This document shows positions 1 to 9,727 of a DNA stretch of 29,500 bases, piece after piece. The translations under genes and the position numbers were made by a program. Where the stretch lies: NCBI GenBank assembly GCA_009746045.1, contig RPFO01000213.1, positions 14,150,954-14,180,453 of the forward strand, given 5' to 3'. The stretch is from Mesostigma viride. Taxonomy: Eukaryota > Streptophyta > Mesostigmatophyceae > Mesostigmatales > Mesostigmataceae. The stretch's first letter is position 1; each line of letters opens with the position of its first letter. The notes below the pieces were generated by a model, which was given only the letters and a program-made list of their open reading frames with translations, searched no databases and was not told where the DNA came from.

Positions 1-134
1 TAGCCCGGCCATTGTATTCCCCAGCGGGCTCGGCCCGGATGGGGCTGATGGTACGTATGCAACAAGATATCATAACCCCAATCTGCGGTGTACTCAAAGA
101 TACATTTGCTGGTTCTGATCAATGTCCCCCTTGG
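1..134 (-). other. LINE-1 sequence downstream of the ORF2 stop
   Basis: After the ORF2 stop at 135-137 no minus-strand frame gives a recognisable continuation. The segment is probably LINE-1 3' UTR or a further frameshifted C-terminus. No poly-A or simple-repeat tail is seen, so the element probably extends past the window edge. Confidence 0.4.
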
Positions 135-3100
135 TTAAGACCCATCCAAATTCAACCGGGTCCAGATGTAGTAAATCGAGCCGTGTGTTGCCCACGTGTA
201 GCCATGTAATGCTCCCAACCGGGGATAATATGGGTCCGGCCGGATCATGCAAGATCTTGGCACAGACCATGGGACTACGCGTATGCGGTGACACTGGGAA
301 GATGGCGTGTACGCATATAAGGTGGATAGTTGATACAGACACCCATTGTGGCCAGGAATAGCTTCCAGCAGTTGTAGTTGGAGCCCATCATGTGGCAGAA
401 CCGTCACGACTAAACCTTTGCACGCAGGCGTGACTCCGTCGGCGTAGAAGCTAACCCAGTCGCCGGTTATAATAGGCTTGCGTGGGGCAGTCATCAATGC
501 ATGCCACGCCGCTGGTATCGCACTTATAAGGGTTTGCCACGCTTGCAGGGAGGGCATGTGGGAGACCCAAGTGCTGACCTCGTCGTAGCTGAGCCGTCGA
601 TACGTAGCGCCGTGCCCCAGGTAGAGGTCCAGCACCCTGACAATCGGCGGTGATGCGCGCAGAAAGCCATCATACGGGTTGTGTCCGTGGAGAGTTCCGA
701 GGGGCTTGTTAGTAGCGTCAGTGATCAAGTCATTAAAAAAGAGTGGCTGCCGTGCCACCTCCTCTCGGGTAGTAGGAAAGACCAGGCGACCTGGCTTGAG
801 CTTATTGTAACCTGTCCATATGCGCTGCCAGTACCATGGGAGTCCTTTGTACGAAATAAGGGTGCTGCCCAGTATTCCCCCCCCCAGTTGCCACGAGGTG
901 CCACTAGCATGGGTGGAAAGAGAGGCTAGCGTTTCACGAGCCAGCATGCAGCCGGGGTGTGTGTTGACTCCCATAAAAACAGATATCACTTGTTTAGCAT
1001 ACAGCGACCACAAACGCCATTGTATGTTGTGGAGCCCGAGGCCCCCGTGCACCCATGACATGAAGGACATCTCTCTGTTGATCCATCCGTGTACCGTGTG
1101 GGAGATTAAGCCTTTCTGTTTCCAGACAAAATTGCTGCCAATGCGTTGGATGAGCTGTGTGGTGGCGTCATTGGGTGGGTGTGCTTGGCAATAGTACAAA
1201 ACCTTAGAGAACAAAAGTTGGTTGACGATCAGGGTTCGCCCGCGTAGGCTCATGCGGTGGACCGCCCCCCAGCGCCCTGCGGTAAGGAGAACGCCTGCAA
1301 GTTTGCCCACGTGGTTGGTTTCATCATACATGAAAGAACGTTGTTCTGCCAAGCGTCCCTCGGGCGTGCAGCCGATGGGACAATTGTGCAAAAGGTGGTG
1401 ATCCCCCGGCTGGACCCAGGTCACAGCCAGGTTGGGGAGGGCGGAGCGTAGGGTGTTGGTTTTGCCGATGTGCAGTCCCGTGGACTTGAGCACATTGCAT
1501 CGTTGTTGTGTGGCAACAGAATAGGTAGTGATATTATCCATGACAGCATGCACTTCAGGCAAAGAGATACAAACATTTGTTGTGTCATCCACATAAGCCG
1601 TTTGGAATATACCTTTGCCGTTACCTGTCGGGAAGCCCCGAATGCGTGGATATCGTTCTGGTGTAGCCAGTAGAGTCCTGCGTGGGCCAAGAGAAATAGA
1701 ATAGGGGACATGCAATCTCCTTGTGGTAGCGATCGTGAACTAGCGCCGGTCGCTGACTTGTGTCCATCTATTAGTAAATACCATGCAAGTGATTTGATCA
1801 TACCCATAATGACGGTCATGAGTTGTGGGCCGAATCCTAGTGCGGTTAGAATGTGTTCGAGGTATTCCCAGCACATACGGTCAAAGGCTTTTTCAAAATC
1901 CCAGAACAATAAGAAACCCTCTATATCGTCGCGCCATGCTTTGTCCACAATGTCCATGATGAGGGTGATGCTGTCGTTGATGTGGAGATTGGCCCTAAAG
2001 CCCACTTGCTCAGGACCAATGAGGAAGTCTAGGACGGTGTATAAGCGTCGTTGGATTATTTTACTTATGATTTTGTACGCTACGTCGTAAGGAGACGGAT
2101 TGGGCGGTAGTTTTTCCATAGAGTCTTGTCTCCTTTTTTGTACAGTAAGATAAGCGCAGATTCAGCCCATCTGCCGCTCATCTTACCGTGCCGCCAAATT
2201 TCAAGAATACATTCGTAAAAATCTATGTGTAGAAGGGACCAGAACGTTTTCCAGAATTCAATAGGCAGACCGTCGACCCCGGGGGCGCTACCGGTTTTGA
2301 TGTGTTCCATGGCTGTGGTGGCCTCTTCCATGGAAGGGATTTGATCGAGTTCCTGCTGTTAAGCTGGTGTAAGGCGACGGGGAATGGCATGTAGGATTTT
2401 TTGCATGGCGGTAGATGAGTCAGGATGGGGTTCGTTTTGAAAGAGAGCTGAGTAGTAGCGGTGACCGCTTTGTAGTATGTAGGTGATGTCCCGGTGGCTG
2501 CCGTGTTCGTCTTGGATTTCCGTGATAAGGGAGTGAGCTTTAGGGGTAGGGATCAGAGCAAAAAACTCTTTGGTCATTCTTTCTCCTACCTGGTGCCACC
2601 ACAGATTTTCTGAGTCTAGTGCTAGGGTGTGACGCTCGAAACGCAGTTTGTCTAGTTCGGTTTGGGCTCTTTGAAGTTTTGTTAGTTCCGAGTGATACAG
2701 GGTAGGCTTCGCTTGGAGTTTATTCACTATGCGTTGGTAGTACCGATAGTCCTGTCCTTTCTGGCGGCGGATATTTTGGGAATACAGTTGGGAAAATTCT
2801 AGAATGTTGGCTAGGCCCTCCTGCATCCAACTGCAGCAGTCGGTGTAGCTACCCTTACTGGCTCTCCACGACTGCCAGCGTGTCATGATCTCAAAGTAGT
2901 ACTAATTGTCCGCGAGTAGGTGTTTGTTTAAGCGGGGAATGCCGGGGCCCCGGGCGGAGTTGGTGTGGTGGGCCAGGGTAACGATGAGTGGGTAGTGATC
3001 AGAAAAATTAACAGAACGGTCGACCGATGCGTAGCAAACCAGGTCCGCCCACGTGGGAGTGATGTAGATTTTATCAAGACGACGAGTAGTGCGTACATTT

Positions 3101-3147
3101 AAACGTGTGGCCAGCCAAGTGGGCCCGTGGTCTCGTGAGCGGATGAC
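135..3147 (-). pseudogene. LINE-1 ORF2 remnant: endonuclease end, reverse transcriptase, C-terminal region
   Basis: The minus-strand reading starts at the insertion junction with the end of an APE-type endonuclease (RLDKIYIT, then SDHYPLIVTL). It meets an in-frame TAG at 2902-2904, continues in the same frame through a linker, and meets an in-frame TAA at 2359-2361. RT blocks follow: APGVDGLPIEFW, then NYRPIRLLTT up to about 2083. A one-base frameshift near 2080-2085 leads into YKIISKIIQRRL, GFRANLHINDS, FEKAFDRMCW and LPQGDCMSP. A second frameshift between about 1590 and 1680 brings in the catalytic AYVDDT motif. From there the frame is open to the stop at 135-137. Two nonsense codons and two frameshifts make it inactive. 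The enzyme would have nicked the target and primed cDNA synthesis on the nick. Confidence 0.85.
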
Positions 3148-3159
3148 ATCCTGTAAGTT
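3148..3159. repeat. 12-bp target-site duplication of LINE-2, left copy
   Basis: ATCCTGTAAGTT here is repeated exactly at 13985-13996. It is the LINE-1 target sequence duplicated when LINE-2 inserted, and its length is typical of target-primed reverse transcription. Confidence 0.93.
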
Positions 3160-3501
3160 GTGAGAAGGCAGATGCTCAGCAGATGGTCAAGGACCTGCGC
3201 AGCTGCCAGCAGAAGCACGACGGCAAGGGGGCCTGGTTCTGGTACAAGCGCCTCGGGCACCCGGACGGCCTCGGCCGGCCCCACCGCCACGACGTCCCCG
3301 GCGCCCCAGCCAAGCGGCTTCGTACCTGGGCCACGGCCACGGCCGAGGTCGTGGGGACAGCTGTGCCGCCCCACCCCTGCTCGCAGCCGCCGCCGCCCGC
3401 CCGGCCGCCCTGGCCGGCCCCGCAGGGCCCCCGGCCCCGCCTAGGTCAGCGGCGGACTACCTAGTCCCCCGCTGGTCGGCCCACTTGGCGACCCGTCTGA
3501 C
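3160..3501 (+). pseudogene. LINE-2 truncated ORF2 start (linker before RT)
   Basis: The frame containing 3183-3464 reads MVKDLRSCQQKHDGKGAWFW followed by YKRLGH. This resembles the segment between endonuclease and RT in LINE ORF2 proteins, where a basic helix precedes a WYKRL-like motif. It ends at a stop at 3462-3464 and the RT continues in another frame, so at least one frameshift lies between about 3300 and 3500. That stretch is very GC-rich, with long C and G runs. The call is by position and weak motif only. Confidence 0.5.
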
Positions 3502-4853
3502 ATGCCTCCTTTCACCTCTCGCGAGGTCACGGAGGCGGTCCAGCGCCTGCGTTATGACGCAGCCACCGGCTCTGACGAGATTCCGGCCGCAGTTGTAAAA
3601 CTTGCAGCCGAATTCGAGGACACAGGTGTTATGCTGCTCTTCCGGGACATCTGCAACCGCCTTCTGCTGTCGTCGCAACCACCTCCAGCGGCCTGGCAAC
3701 ACAGTTTTCGCACGATGCTGTACAAGAACAAGGGGTCGCCTGCCGACCCCGGCAACTACAGAGGGGTGTGCATTCAAAGTGCCCCCCTCAAGCTTCTTAT
3801 GCGGCTCATCCTGAACCGCCTGCGCACGGCCCTGGACGGTCACCTCAGCGAGACTCAGCACGGCTTCCGTTCAGGTCGCAACACAGTACAGGCGCTCTTC
3901 GCTACTCGCCGACTGGTGGAGGAACTGCAACGCCTTCAGCCTGGTGAGTCCCCTTTGCACCTTGTGCTGGTGGACTTCATCAAAGCCTTCGATTCGGTTT
4001 TCTGGCCTGCGCTTTGGGACATCCTCGAGTTGTTCCGGATCCCCCGCCCCCTGATTGCTGTCATCCGCAACCTGTATGAAGGGTCCACCACTTCGGTGCG
4101 CACTTCTTACGGGACCACGCCCCCATGCCCTTTACAGAAGGGTGTGTGGCAGGGCTGCGTGCTGTCGCCCTACCTGTTCATTATTGTTGTCGAATACGTA
4201 ATGATTCAGGCGCGCAAGCGATTTGCCCGCATCGTGGGCAGGGAACCAGGAGTGCAGGTTGCTAACAAATTCTGGCATGGCGGTGCGGACACGGAGATTC
4301 GGCTAGCAGACATCATTTACGCAGACGACACCACCCTCTTTGAGGACACTGAGCACGTGCAGACATGGCTTGACTGCCTGGCTCTCGAGGCCCGTGCAGT
4401 GGGGCTTGAGGTCAGCAAGAAGACAGAGGCCCTGGCGGTTGGGCTCACCACCGCAGCGCCGCCCCTCTATCTCCTAGACGCGGCTCTCGAGTCCTGTATC
4501 GGGACCGCGTTAAGCTGCTGGGCAGCCTGCTCCCTAGCTGCGAGGTGGATGTGGACCACCGCATCTCCCTCGCCTGGCACGCTTTACGCCAGTACCGGGC
4601 CCTATGGCGCAAGCCCCTGGGCAAGATCGAGAAACAGGACCTGTTCAAGGTCCTCGTCCTTCCTGTTCTCACGTATGGCGCCGAGACGTGGACCCTCACC
4701 GCCGACCTGGCCCGCAAGCTGGACGGCGCGGTCACCAGCATGCTGCGTTCCATTTTCAGAGTAGGATATGCTGCTCATGTCCCCAATGAGGACCTGTACC
4801 AGGGCATGCCCTATATCACCAGCACAATTAAGCAACGCCGCCTGCAGCTATAG
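3502..4853 (+). pseudogene. LINE-2 reverse transcriptase (frameshifted ORF2)
   Basis: The first frame is open from 3502 and carries the non-LTR RT blocks in order: GSDEIPAAVVK (about residue 23), NYRGVCIQSAPLKLL (84), QHGFRSGRNT, VDFIKAFDSVFW (157), GVWQGCVLSPYLF (214) and the catalytic YADD (273). Near 4430-4480 the frame shifts and the protein continues as VKLLGSLLPS..., LTYGAETWTLT and a KLDGAVTSMLRSIFRVG block. That second part is characteristic of RTE/RTEX-like and related LINE C-termini. A 2-nt TA excess near 4850 creates a stop at 4851-4853, just before the LTR element A insertion point. The copy is defective through at least these two changes in addition to the 5' truncation. Confidence 0.87.
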
Positions 4854-4860
4854 TAGGGCA

Positions 4861-4865
4861 CCTAG
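4861..4865. repeat. 5-bp target-site duplication of LTR element A, left copy
   Basis: CCTAG lies directly before the left LTR and again directly after the right LTR at 11778-11782. Joining the flanks through one copy gives a continuous LINE-2 coding sequence (HLAR), so this is a true insertion site. Confidence 0.92.
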
Positions 4866-5493
4866 AGTTAACGAAACTGTGGCTGAACTGTGGTTCAGCC
4901 TGCACTGATTAATATCTACAGAGGAAGTAGTTATATTAATCAATAGGTTTACGTTGCTGGTTATGGCTACCAGCACAGAATGCACGAGGCACGTGAGAAC
5001 CGTCGCCGAAGGTGCGAGGACACAGGTGCAGGGAAAGTGGTGCTACCAAGTGGCAGCGTCCTGCTCGTTATATACTAATTGTGACGCAGTCACATCCAGA
5101 TGACTGATAGGACAGATCATCTTACAATATTGCTGTCCTTCACTCTGGACCAGCAGATCTCGACTCGTTATCCATAAATAGTCACATCAGTGTCCTGTCG
5201 CACAAGTCCTGTCACTATTTGTTACGTCTAATCAATAGCATTGAATAGACCGCAGTGTCGGAGACTAAATGTCCTATCGTACACTGTGACAAGACATCGT
5301 ATGCCACGCGTCACTTGAAGAACCACCGTAGAATCACTGAATCCAAGTAGAATGTAGTAGAACAGTATCTTGCTCACATCTCGAGCAATACTCATCAGAA
5401 TGAACCCGTTTCTGGATTGTAGTAACCGGAAGTAGAATCTCTACAAGCCAAGTAGCTTAGTAGAATAATATTGCTTGCCAGGCAATATTAACT
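4866..5493 (-). repeat. Element A left LTR (3' LTR), 628 bp
   Basis: It starts AGTTAACGAAAC and ends AATATTAACT, and matches 11150-11777 base for base as far as I can read. The terminal hexamers are inverted repeats of each other. In the element's orientation this is the 3' LTR, preceded by the purine-rich tract at 5494-5516. Confidence 0.93.
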
Positions 5494-5567
5494 CCAGCCC
5501 TTTCTTCTCTTTTAGAGCTTGGACATAACAGCCATATTAACTCCAGCCCTTTCTTTCTTTTAGAGCT
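5485..5567 (-). repeat. Duplicated LTR-end plus polypurine tract of element A
   Basis: The segment 5485-5519, made of the last nine LTR bases (ATATTAACT) plus the adjoining pyrimidine-rich stretch, recurs with slight change at 5534-5567. On the minus strand each copy is a purine-rich tract ending GGGCTGG followed by AGTTAATAT. The copy abutting the LTR is the likely functional polypurine tract that primes plus-strand DNA. The inner copy is a second tract with an LTR-like edge. Confidence 0.7.
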
Positions 5568-6269
5568 GTTAGGCTTGGCAACACATATATAGAAACAACA
5601 TGCATAGCACTTGACATCCCTCCCAGCTCTCTGTAGTCTCTGCTCGGGATTAATCAAGCACCAGATCACAACACATCTCAGCCATGACGAATTACAATGA
5701 ATTCCCTATCCACTGGAAGTAGAAAGCCAAGTGTTTGGAGTAGCAGCTTGTGGCTAACCAGAATAATGACCAAAATGGAATCACCACCATAATGGCTCCT
5801 GATTGGAACCCCACAAGTTACCCACAAGACCTTATCAGGTAGACATTGATAGTTATCAGAACTGGCGCCCACCATGGACTGAGAAATAGCACATCACAAA
5901 ATATATTAAGCACATGACAAACTACCTTCCTCTGTCTGGGACAAAACTAGGGGGACCTGTCGCCACCTCACCAGCAAGGTTGATGGGTCAGCCAATCCGG
6001 GAAAATCCGCCTAAGCAGCCCCAGGGAATCGAACCCTGCCCTATAAAATCCCTTTGGTTGAGACAAACCTCAAACTGAGGACAAACCCCCAACCAACATC
6101 ATGCTCCATGACTGAGCATTACATAGAATACAGTATTATACACATATGTACACAGAGCATTACTGCCCTCAGAGCAACACAGCTCTCAGCATAACAGAGC
6201 CCAGCTCTATGTTAGCTCTTCTCACCCAATCAGTCATCAAGCTCAAAGCTCCAACTGGAATTGCTCAAC
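5568..6269. other. Element A 3' non-coding region
   Basis: Between the pol stop and the polypurine tract lie about 700 bp with only short ORFs and no recognised domain. Nothing further could be supported here. Confidence 0.5.
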
Positions 6270-9200
6270 TCACACAGAGGAGCTCATCAGCTTGTAAAGA
6301 AGCTTATATTGCTCAGCAGACTTGTGAGGCAACTTGGTCAAGGCATCAGCAGGATTCTCAGAACCTGGAAGATGTTGAATATCCACCAGACCTGCCAACT
6401 CCTTCAACAGGAGATAATCCAGATCTCTGCTTCTGGCCAACTGCTTGTGCACAAACTGGACCATACCCATGTTATCTGAAAGGATCAAGGTTTCCAGCTG
6501 AAGAGTATGAGGAGTCACTGAAGCCATAGCTAGCAACAGCTCCTTGATGTACAAACTGGACTGAATCCCTTCACAAATGGCTCTGCACTCAGAGACATCT
6601 GAACTCACAGCAACCCTTCTTTGAAGACGACTGTACCAGGCCACAAGACTAGGCCTATGTTGCTGAAGCACAAACAAGCCAGCTGACCTGCCTCTGACCT
6701 TAGAAACTTGCCTGCTATCCATGGAGCTATCAACATAGATATCCAAGGAAAATGGCAAAGACAAATCAATCCCAGCTAAAGTAATACCAGGAGACTTGTT
6801 AACATGTGCAATAATCTGGGAAGGCTCCTCCAGGATTAGCACATCATCAGGGGATCTGCTATGGACCATCATGTCAGGCCCACAAATGCTGCCATACCAG
6901 GCCAACTTGCCTTTCAGCTCAGGTGCAATGGATGACGTCATGACCTCTGGAACAGATTGAAGAATGGTACTCTTGTAGTCATTGCCCGCCTGCAGCTTAA
7001 TCAGCCACTGACTCCCCTCCTGAACCAATGTAGCCTGCATTCCACAGAACGTGACAGCCTCTCCAGGCTTCTGCCACAATTCTTTTCCCAAAGGAAATGC
7101 ATCATTAATGATGGGCACAAACTGACTCAACCACTTAGTGGGAGCAATCAAGTGCAAGTCATCACCATGCAGGCTAGCATACACAGGTAAATCATGCCAC
7201 CTACCCAGCAATAAACATGGGTCCACAGATGACACCTTCAACCCACAGTGTTTAGTCAAGAAGTCTTCCAAGGTGAGCCTCCAAATGATGGGACTGGACC
7301 TGAGACCTTCTAGACCCTTCAGAATCAGCAGGTAGCTAGACTGGAGCTCTGCCTGCCAGGCTACAGGAACTGGCACATGAAATGGAGTTTCACAATGCCA
7401 CACCTGCTGAGCCACACTGGGATCACCCTTCAGAAATGCTCTCTTGAAATCTAGCAGAACTGAAGACACATCAGCACCCTGGTTCAGCATACCGACATAC
7501 AGGCACAATAAAATACGCCATGTATCATGTAGCATCCCAGGTGTATACAACTCCTCGCCCAGAAGATCCCCAGTACCACGGTATTCATTAAGAACTGGAC
7601 GCACATGGGGAACAGACACCCCCTCCACCTCCTTCCGCTTGATGACGAATCTGAGCTTCAACCGTGTACTGTATGGAGGAACTTCATTCACAGGCTGACA
7701 GCAGTCAAACTGCAACCACTCCTCTAGGGCCTTGGCAAATGCTAGCCTCCAGGCCTCAAACATCAGAGGAGAACTCATTTCCTGGACAAGCTGATCATAG
7801 CTAAGAGGAGAATGAGCAGCCAGTGATCTCTTAGTAATACCAATACTGCTAGGATGAAGAGCAGCTGGCATCACAAGACTGGAAGCCACAGGAATCTGAT
7901 CCTCAGGCCACTGCACATTCCTGATCGCTTTCACAGAGAAAAAATTAAGATTCAGGGCCCTGAAGTTAGTCAGTGGAATGCTACCCCAACCCTTACGAAT
8001 AAGGCTATGAGATACAACCACAACTCCAGGGGTGCAAAGAAAATTCTGACCCAAAATGATAGGGCCATCGTAATCTTCTAGCACTAGGAAGGAAACATCT
8101 ACACCCATAAATGGCAAGATGATTTCTCCTACCACTTTCATATGAACCCTGCCACTAAAGTCAGACACCCAGGAACAGCTAGACTCGCCAATCTGCCGCT
8201 GCCCTGTATGCTGAGACCCCATGATGGAGACCTCTGCATTGGTATCTACTTCTAGTGCAGTGCACTCGGACTCCCCCAACTGGCTGAGCTTGGACACCCG
8301 AGGCTTTTGCTTGGCTTTTTGCATAGCCAGCACCACATCTTTCAGGCCCACACCTCTATGCTTAGTGAGGCTAGAGGGGACCACATCTGCCTGCTCTAAA
8401 TCTGGAAAGTTAACCGGTCCAGGGGTCTGGCCAGGACTTACCCGGGGATTACTTCCAGCCGGAACGTGATGATCAGGGATGACGTCATGACCAACTGGCA
8501 AGGTTGTCACATCAGGAGTTACTGCCTCTGCTTCAGCACCCCTTAGACGTACATATGACCACGACAGACGGTGCACATTCTGGGGAGGATCCTCCATCTT
8601 CACCCAGCACTTGTGCCCAGCTAGTTCCACCCTGGTCACTACTCCAGGGTGCCAGCTACCACGCTTGCCTGCAAGCTTGGGCTCTTTCCACACAATTACC
8701 CTCTGGCCAACAACAGGTTTCAGAACACTCCAGCCCTTGTCTTTCTGCCTCAACTTGGCAAACTTGAACATAAGGCTATCTTTCCAGGCTTGCTCAACCT
8801 CAGTAGGGAGCTCCCGAAGATGCAATGATAATGGAGTCACAGGGACCTCTCCAACATACATGGATGCCCTGACATTCAATCTGTCCTCAACTGACCTTAA
8901 CCAGGCCGTCTTGATAATAGCTGGAACCAATCTTGGAATCTTCTTCTCCGTCAGCAGAATAGTCTTGATCTCTCTGATTGTCCTCTCCACCACGCCTTGA
9001 CTGCCATGGGACTCCCTGTGTACAACAAATAACTCAGGGAGGTCTTCATGCCCCATGCAGCACTCAAATTCTAAATCACACTGCAGCTGGATCACTGGTT
9101 TCATTCTGGATCTGATAGCCTGGAGCCCAGCCACCAAACATGGCTTAGATTTGTCTTGCAACAGCTCCAGCACCTTGTACTTGGTGTATCTGTCAACACC

Positions 9201-9341
9201 CACCAACAAAATCAGTTTCCTGATTTCTTGGATATCACATTGTACATATCCAGGCTGCAACACAGGTTGTCTGACATGAGACTTCTTAGGCTTGAGAGCA
9301 ACCAGCCTACAGGAACAAGCCTCAGCAACCTGCTTTACTGC
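6270..9341 (-). CDS. Element A pol polyprotein: integrase - protease - RT - RNase H
   Basis: The frame is open from 9341 down to the TGA at 6270-6272, about 1,020 codons. Positions below count from a GTG codon at 9263. Integrase comes first: QCDI (D10), QLQCDLEFE (D63) and SQGVVERTIREIK (E93), then an SH3-like C-terminus (VGQRVIVW...GSWHPGVVTRVE). A retropepsin-like domain follows: VDTNAEVSIMG near 340 and DGPIILGQNFL near 400. RT has LDFKRAFLKGD near 604 and LHGDDLHLIA near 700, with GDD in place of YVDD. RNase H has IYVDSSMDS near 843, SECRA near 890, LSDN near 931 and NPADALTK near 973. The start is not an ATG, and expression is probably by frameshift or splicing from the upstream frame. 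Copia has protease before integrase, so this order is odd. Asn replaces the Gly of DTG/DSG. Confidence 0.85.
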   Translation of the reverse strand, partial: AVKQVAEACSCRLVALKPKKSHVRQPVLQPGYVQCDIQEIRKLILLVGVDRYTKYKVLELLQDKSKPCLVAGLQAIRSRMKPVIQLQCDLEFECCMGHEDLPELFVVHRESHGSQGVVERTIREIKTILLTEKKIPRLVPAIIKTAWLRSVEDRLNVRASMYVGEVPVTPLSLHLRELPTEVEQAWKDSLMFKFAKLRQKDKGWSVLKPVVGQRVIVWKEPKLAGKRGSWHPGVVTRVELAGHKCWVKMEDPPQNVHRLSWSYVRLRGAEAEAVTPDVTTLPVGHDVIPDHHVPAGSNPRVSPGQTPGPVNFPDLEQADVVPSSLTKHRGVGLKDVVLAMQKAKQKPRVSKLSQLGESECTALEVDTNAEVSIMGSQHTGQRQIGESSCSWVSDFSGRVHMKVVGEIILPFMGVDVSFLVLEDYDGPIILGQNFLCTPGVVVVSHSLIRKGWGSIPLTNFRALNLNFFSVKAIRNVQWPEDQIPVASSLVMPAALHPSSIGITKRSLAAHSPLSYDQLVQEMSSPLMFEAWRLAFAKALEEWLQFDCCQPVNEVPPYSTRLKLRFVIKRKEVEGVSVPHVRPVLNEYRGTGDLLGEELYTPGMLHDTWRILLCLYVGMLNQGADVSSVLLDFKRAFLKGDPSVAQQVWHCETPFHVPVPVAWQAELQSSYLLILKGLEGLRSSPIIWRLTLEDFLTKHCGLKVSSVDPCLLLGRWHDLPVYASLHGDDLHLIAPTKWLSQFVPIINDAFPLGKELWQKPGEAVTFCGMQATLVQEGSQWLIKLQAGNDYKSTILQSVPEVMTSSIAPELKGKLAWYGSICGPDMMVHSRSPDDVLILEEPSQIIAHVNKSPGITLAGIDLSLPFSLDIYVDSSMDSRQVSKVRGRSAGLFVLQQHRPSLVAWYSRLQRRVAVSSDVSECRAICEGIQSSLYIKELLLAMASVTPHTLQLETLILSDNMGMVQFVHKQLARSRDLDYLLLKELAGLVDIQHLPGSENPADALTKLPHKSAEQYKLLYKLMSSSV

Positions 9342-9727
9342 TTAGGTGATGTGCTTTGATCAGCACTATCACTTACAACCATGCTCCCCATTGCATCATT
9401 CAGGCCATCAGCCTCATCCTCCTCCTCTAAAGGAGCCTCCTGCCCTAAGGCAGGACTTCCACGCTCCAACATTGAAGGAGTACGCAAACTACCTCCAAGA
9501 GCCATGTGGGAACGTTGTTGCCTTGTGGTAACTGCTTTCACCATGGTGACGTGGGAAGACCCAGTCACTACCCCATTGTGTTCTTCCTCCATGGATGCAC
9601 CCTCAACCTGTGCAGGGAGACTCTCAACCTGTGCAGGGAGCAAATCAACTTCATCCAGAGTAATGGGGGGGTCACTCTTAGCCCCCTCCCTGGCGGACCC
9701 TAGCAAGCCCAGGGAAGGCAGAATCCG
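9335..9727 (-). CDS. Element A upstream ORF, function unknown (possible gag/linker fragment)
   Basis: A frame open from 9727 to the stop at 9335-9337 encodes an acidic, low-complexity protein with two LPAQVE repeats (PAQVESLPAQVEG) and an acidic EEEDEADG stretch. It has no ATG near the front. It overlaps the pol frame by a few bases in the -1 frame, so ribosomal frameshifting or a small indel could join them, but no classical slippery heptamer is seen at the overlap. I do not recognise the protein. Confidence 0.4.
   Translation of the reverse strand, partial: RILPSLGLLGSAREGAKSDPPITLDEVDLLPAQVESLPAQVEGASMEEEHNGVVTGSSHVTMVKAVTTRQQRSHMALGGSLRTPSMLERGSPALGQEAPLEEEDEADGLNDAMGSMVVSDSADQSTSPKQ

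Larger units (their letters stand above)
1..3159 (-). mobile_element. LINE-1: L1/Tx1-like non-LTR retrotransposon, 3' part (interrupted copy)
   Basis: This is the 3' portion of a minus-strand non-LTR retrotransposon whose 5' portion lies at 13985-14704. It holds the end of the endonuclease domain, the linker, the reverse transcriptase and a long C-terminal region. Its true 3' end, and so its own target duplication, lies beyond the left window edge. The two parts were one element until LINE-2 inserted, because the ORF reads across the junction without a break once the insertion and one copy of the 12-bp duplication are left out. The L1/Tx1 assignment rests on the RT block pattern (YRPI then YKIISK, and the post-RT RGRTLIVNQLLFSK and GGLGLHN blocks) and is inference. 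Confidence 0.85.

Noticed and set aside
3099-3374. Minus-strand 91-codon ORF
   Set aside because: It spans the LINE-1/LINE-2 junction, so it joins unrelated sequence and cannot be an ancestral gene.
9335-9344. Programmed -1 frameshift joining the upstream ORF of element A to pol
   Set aside because: The overlap has no X XXY YYZ slippery site or evident downstream structure; kept only as an open possibility.
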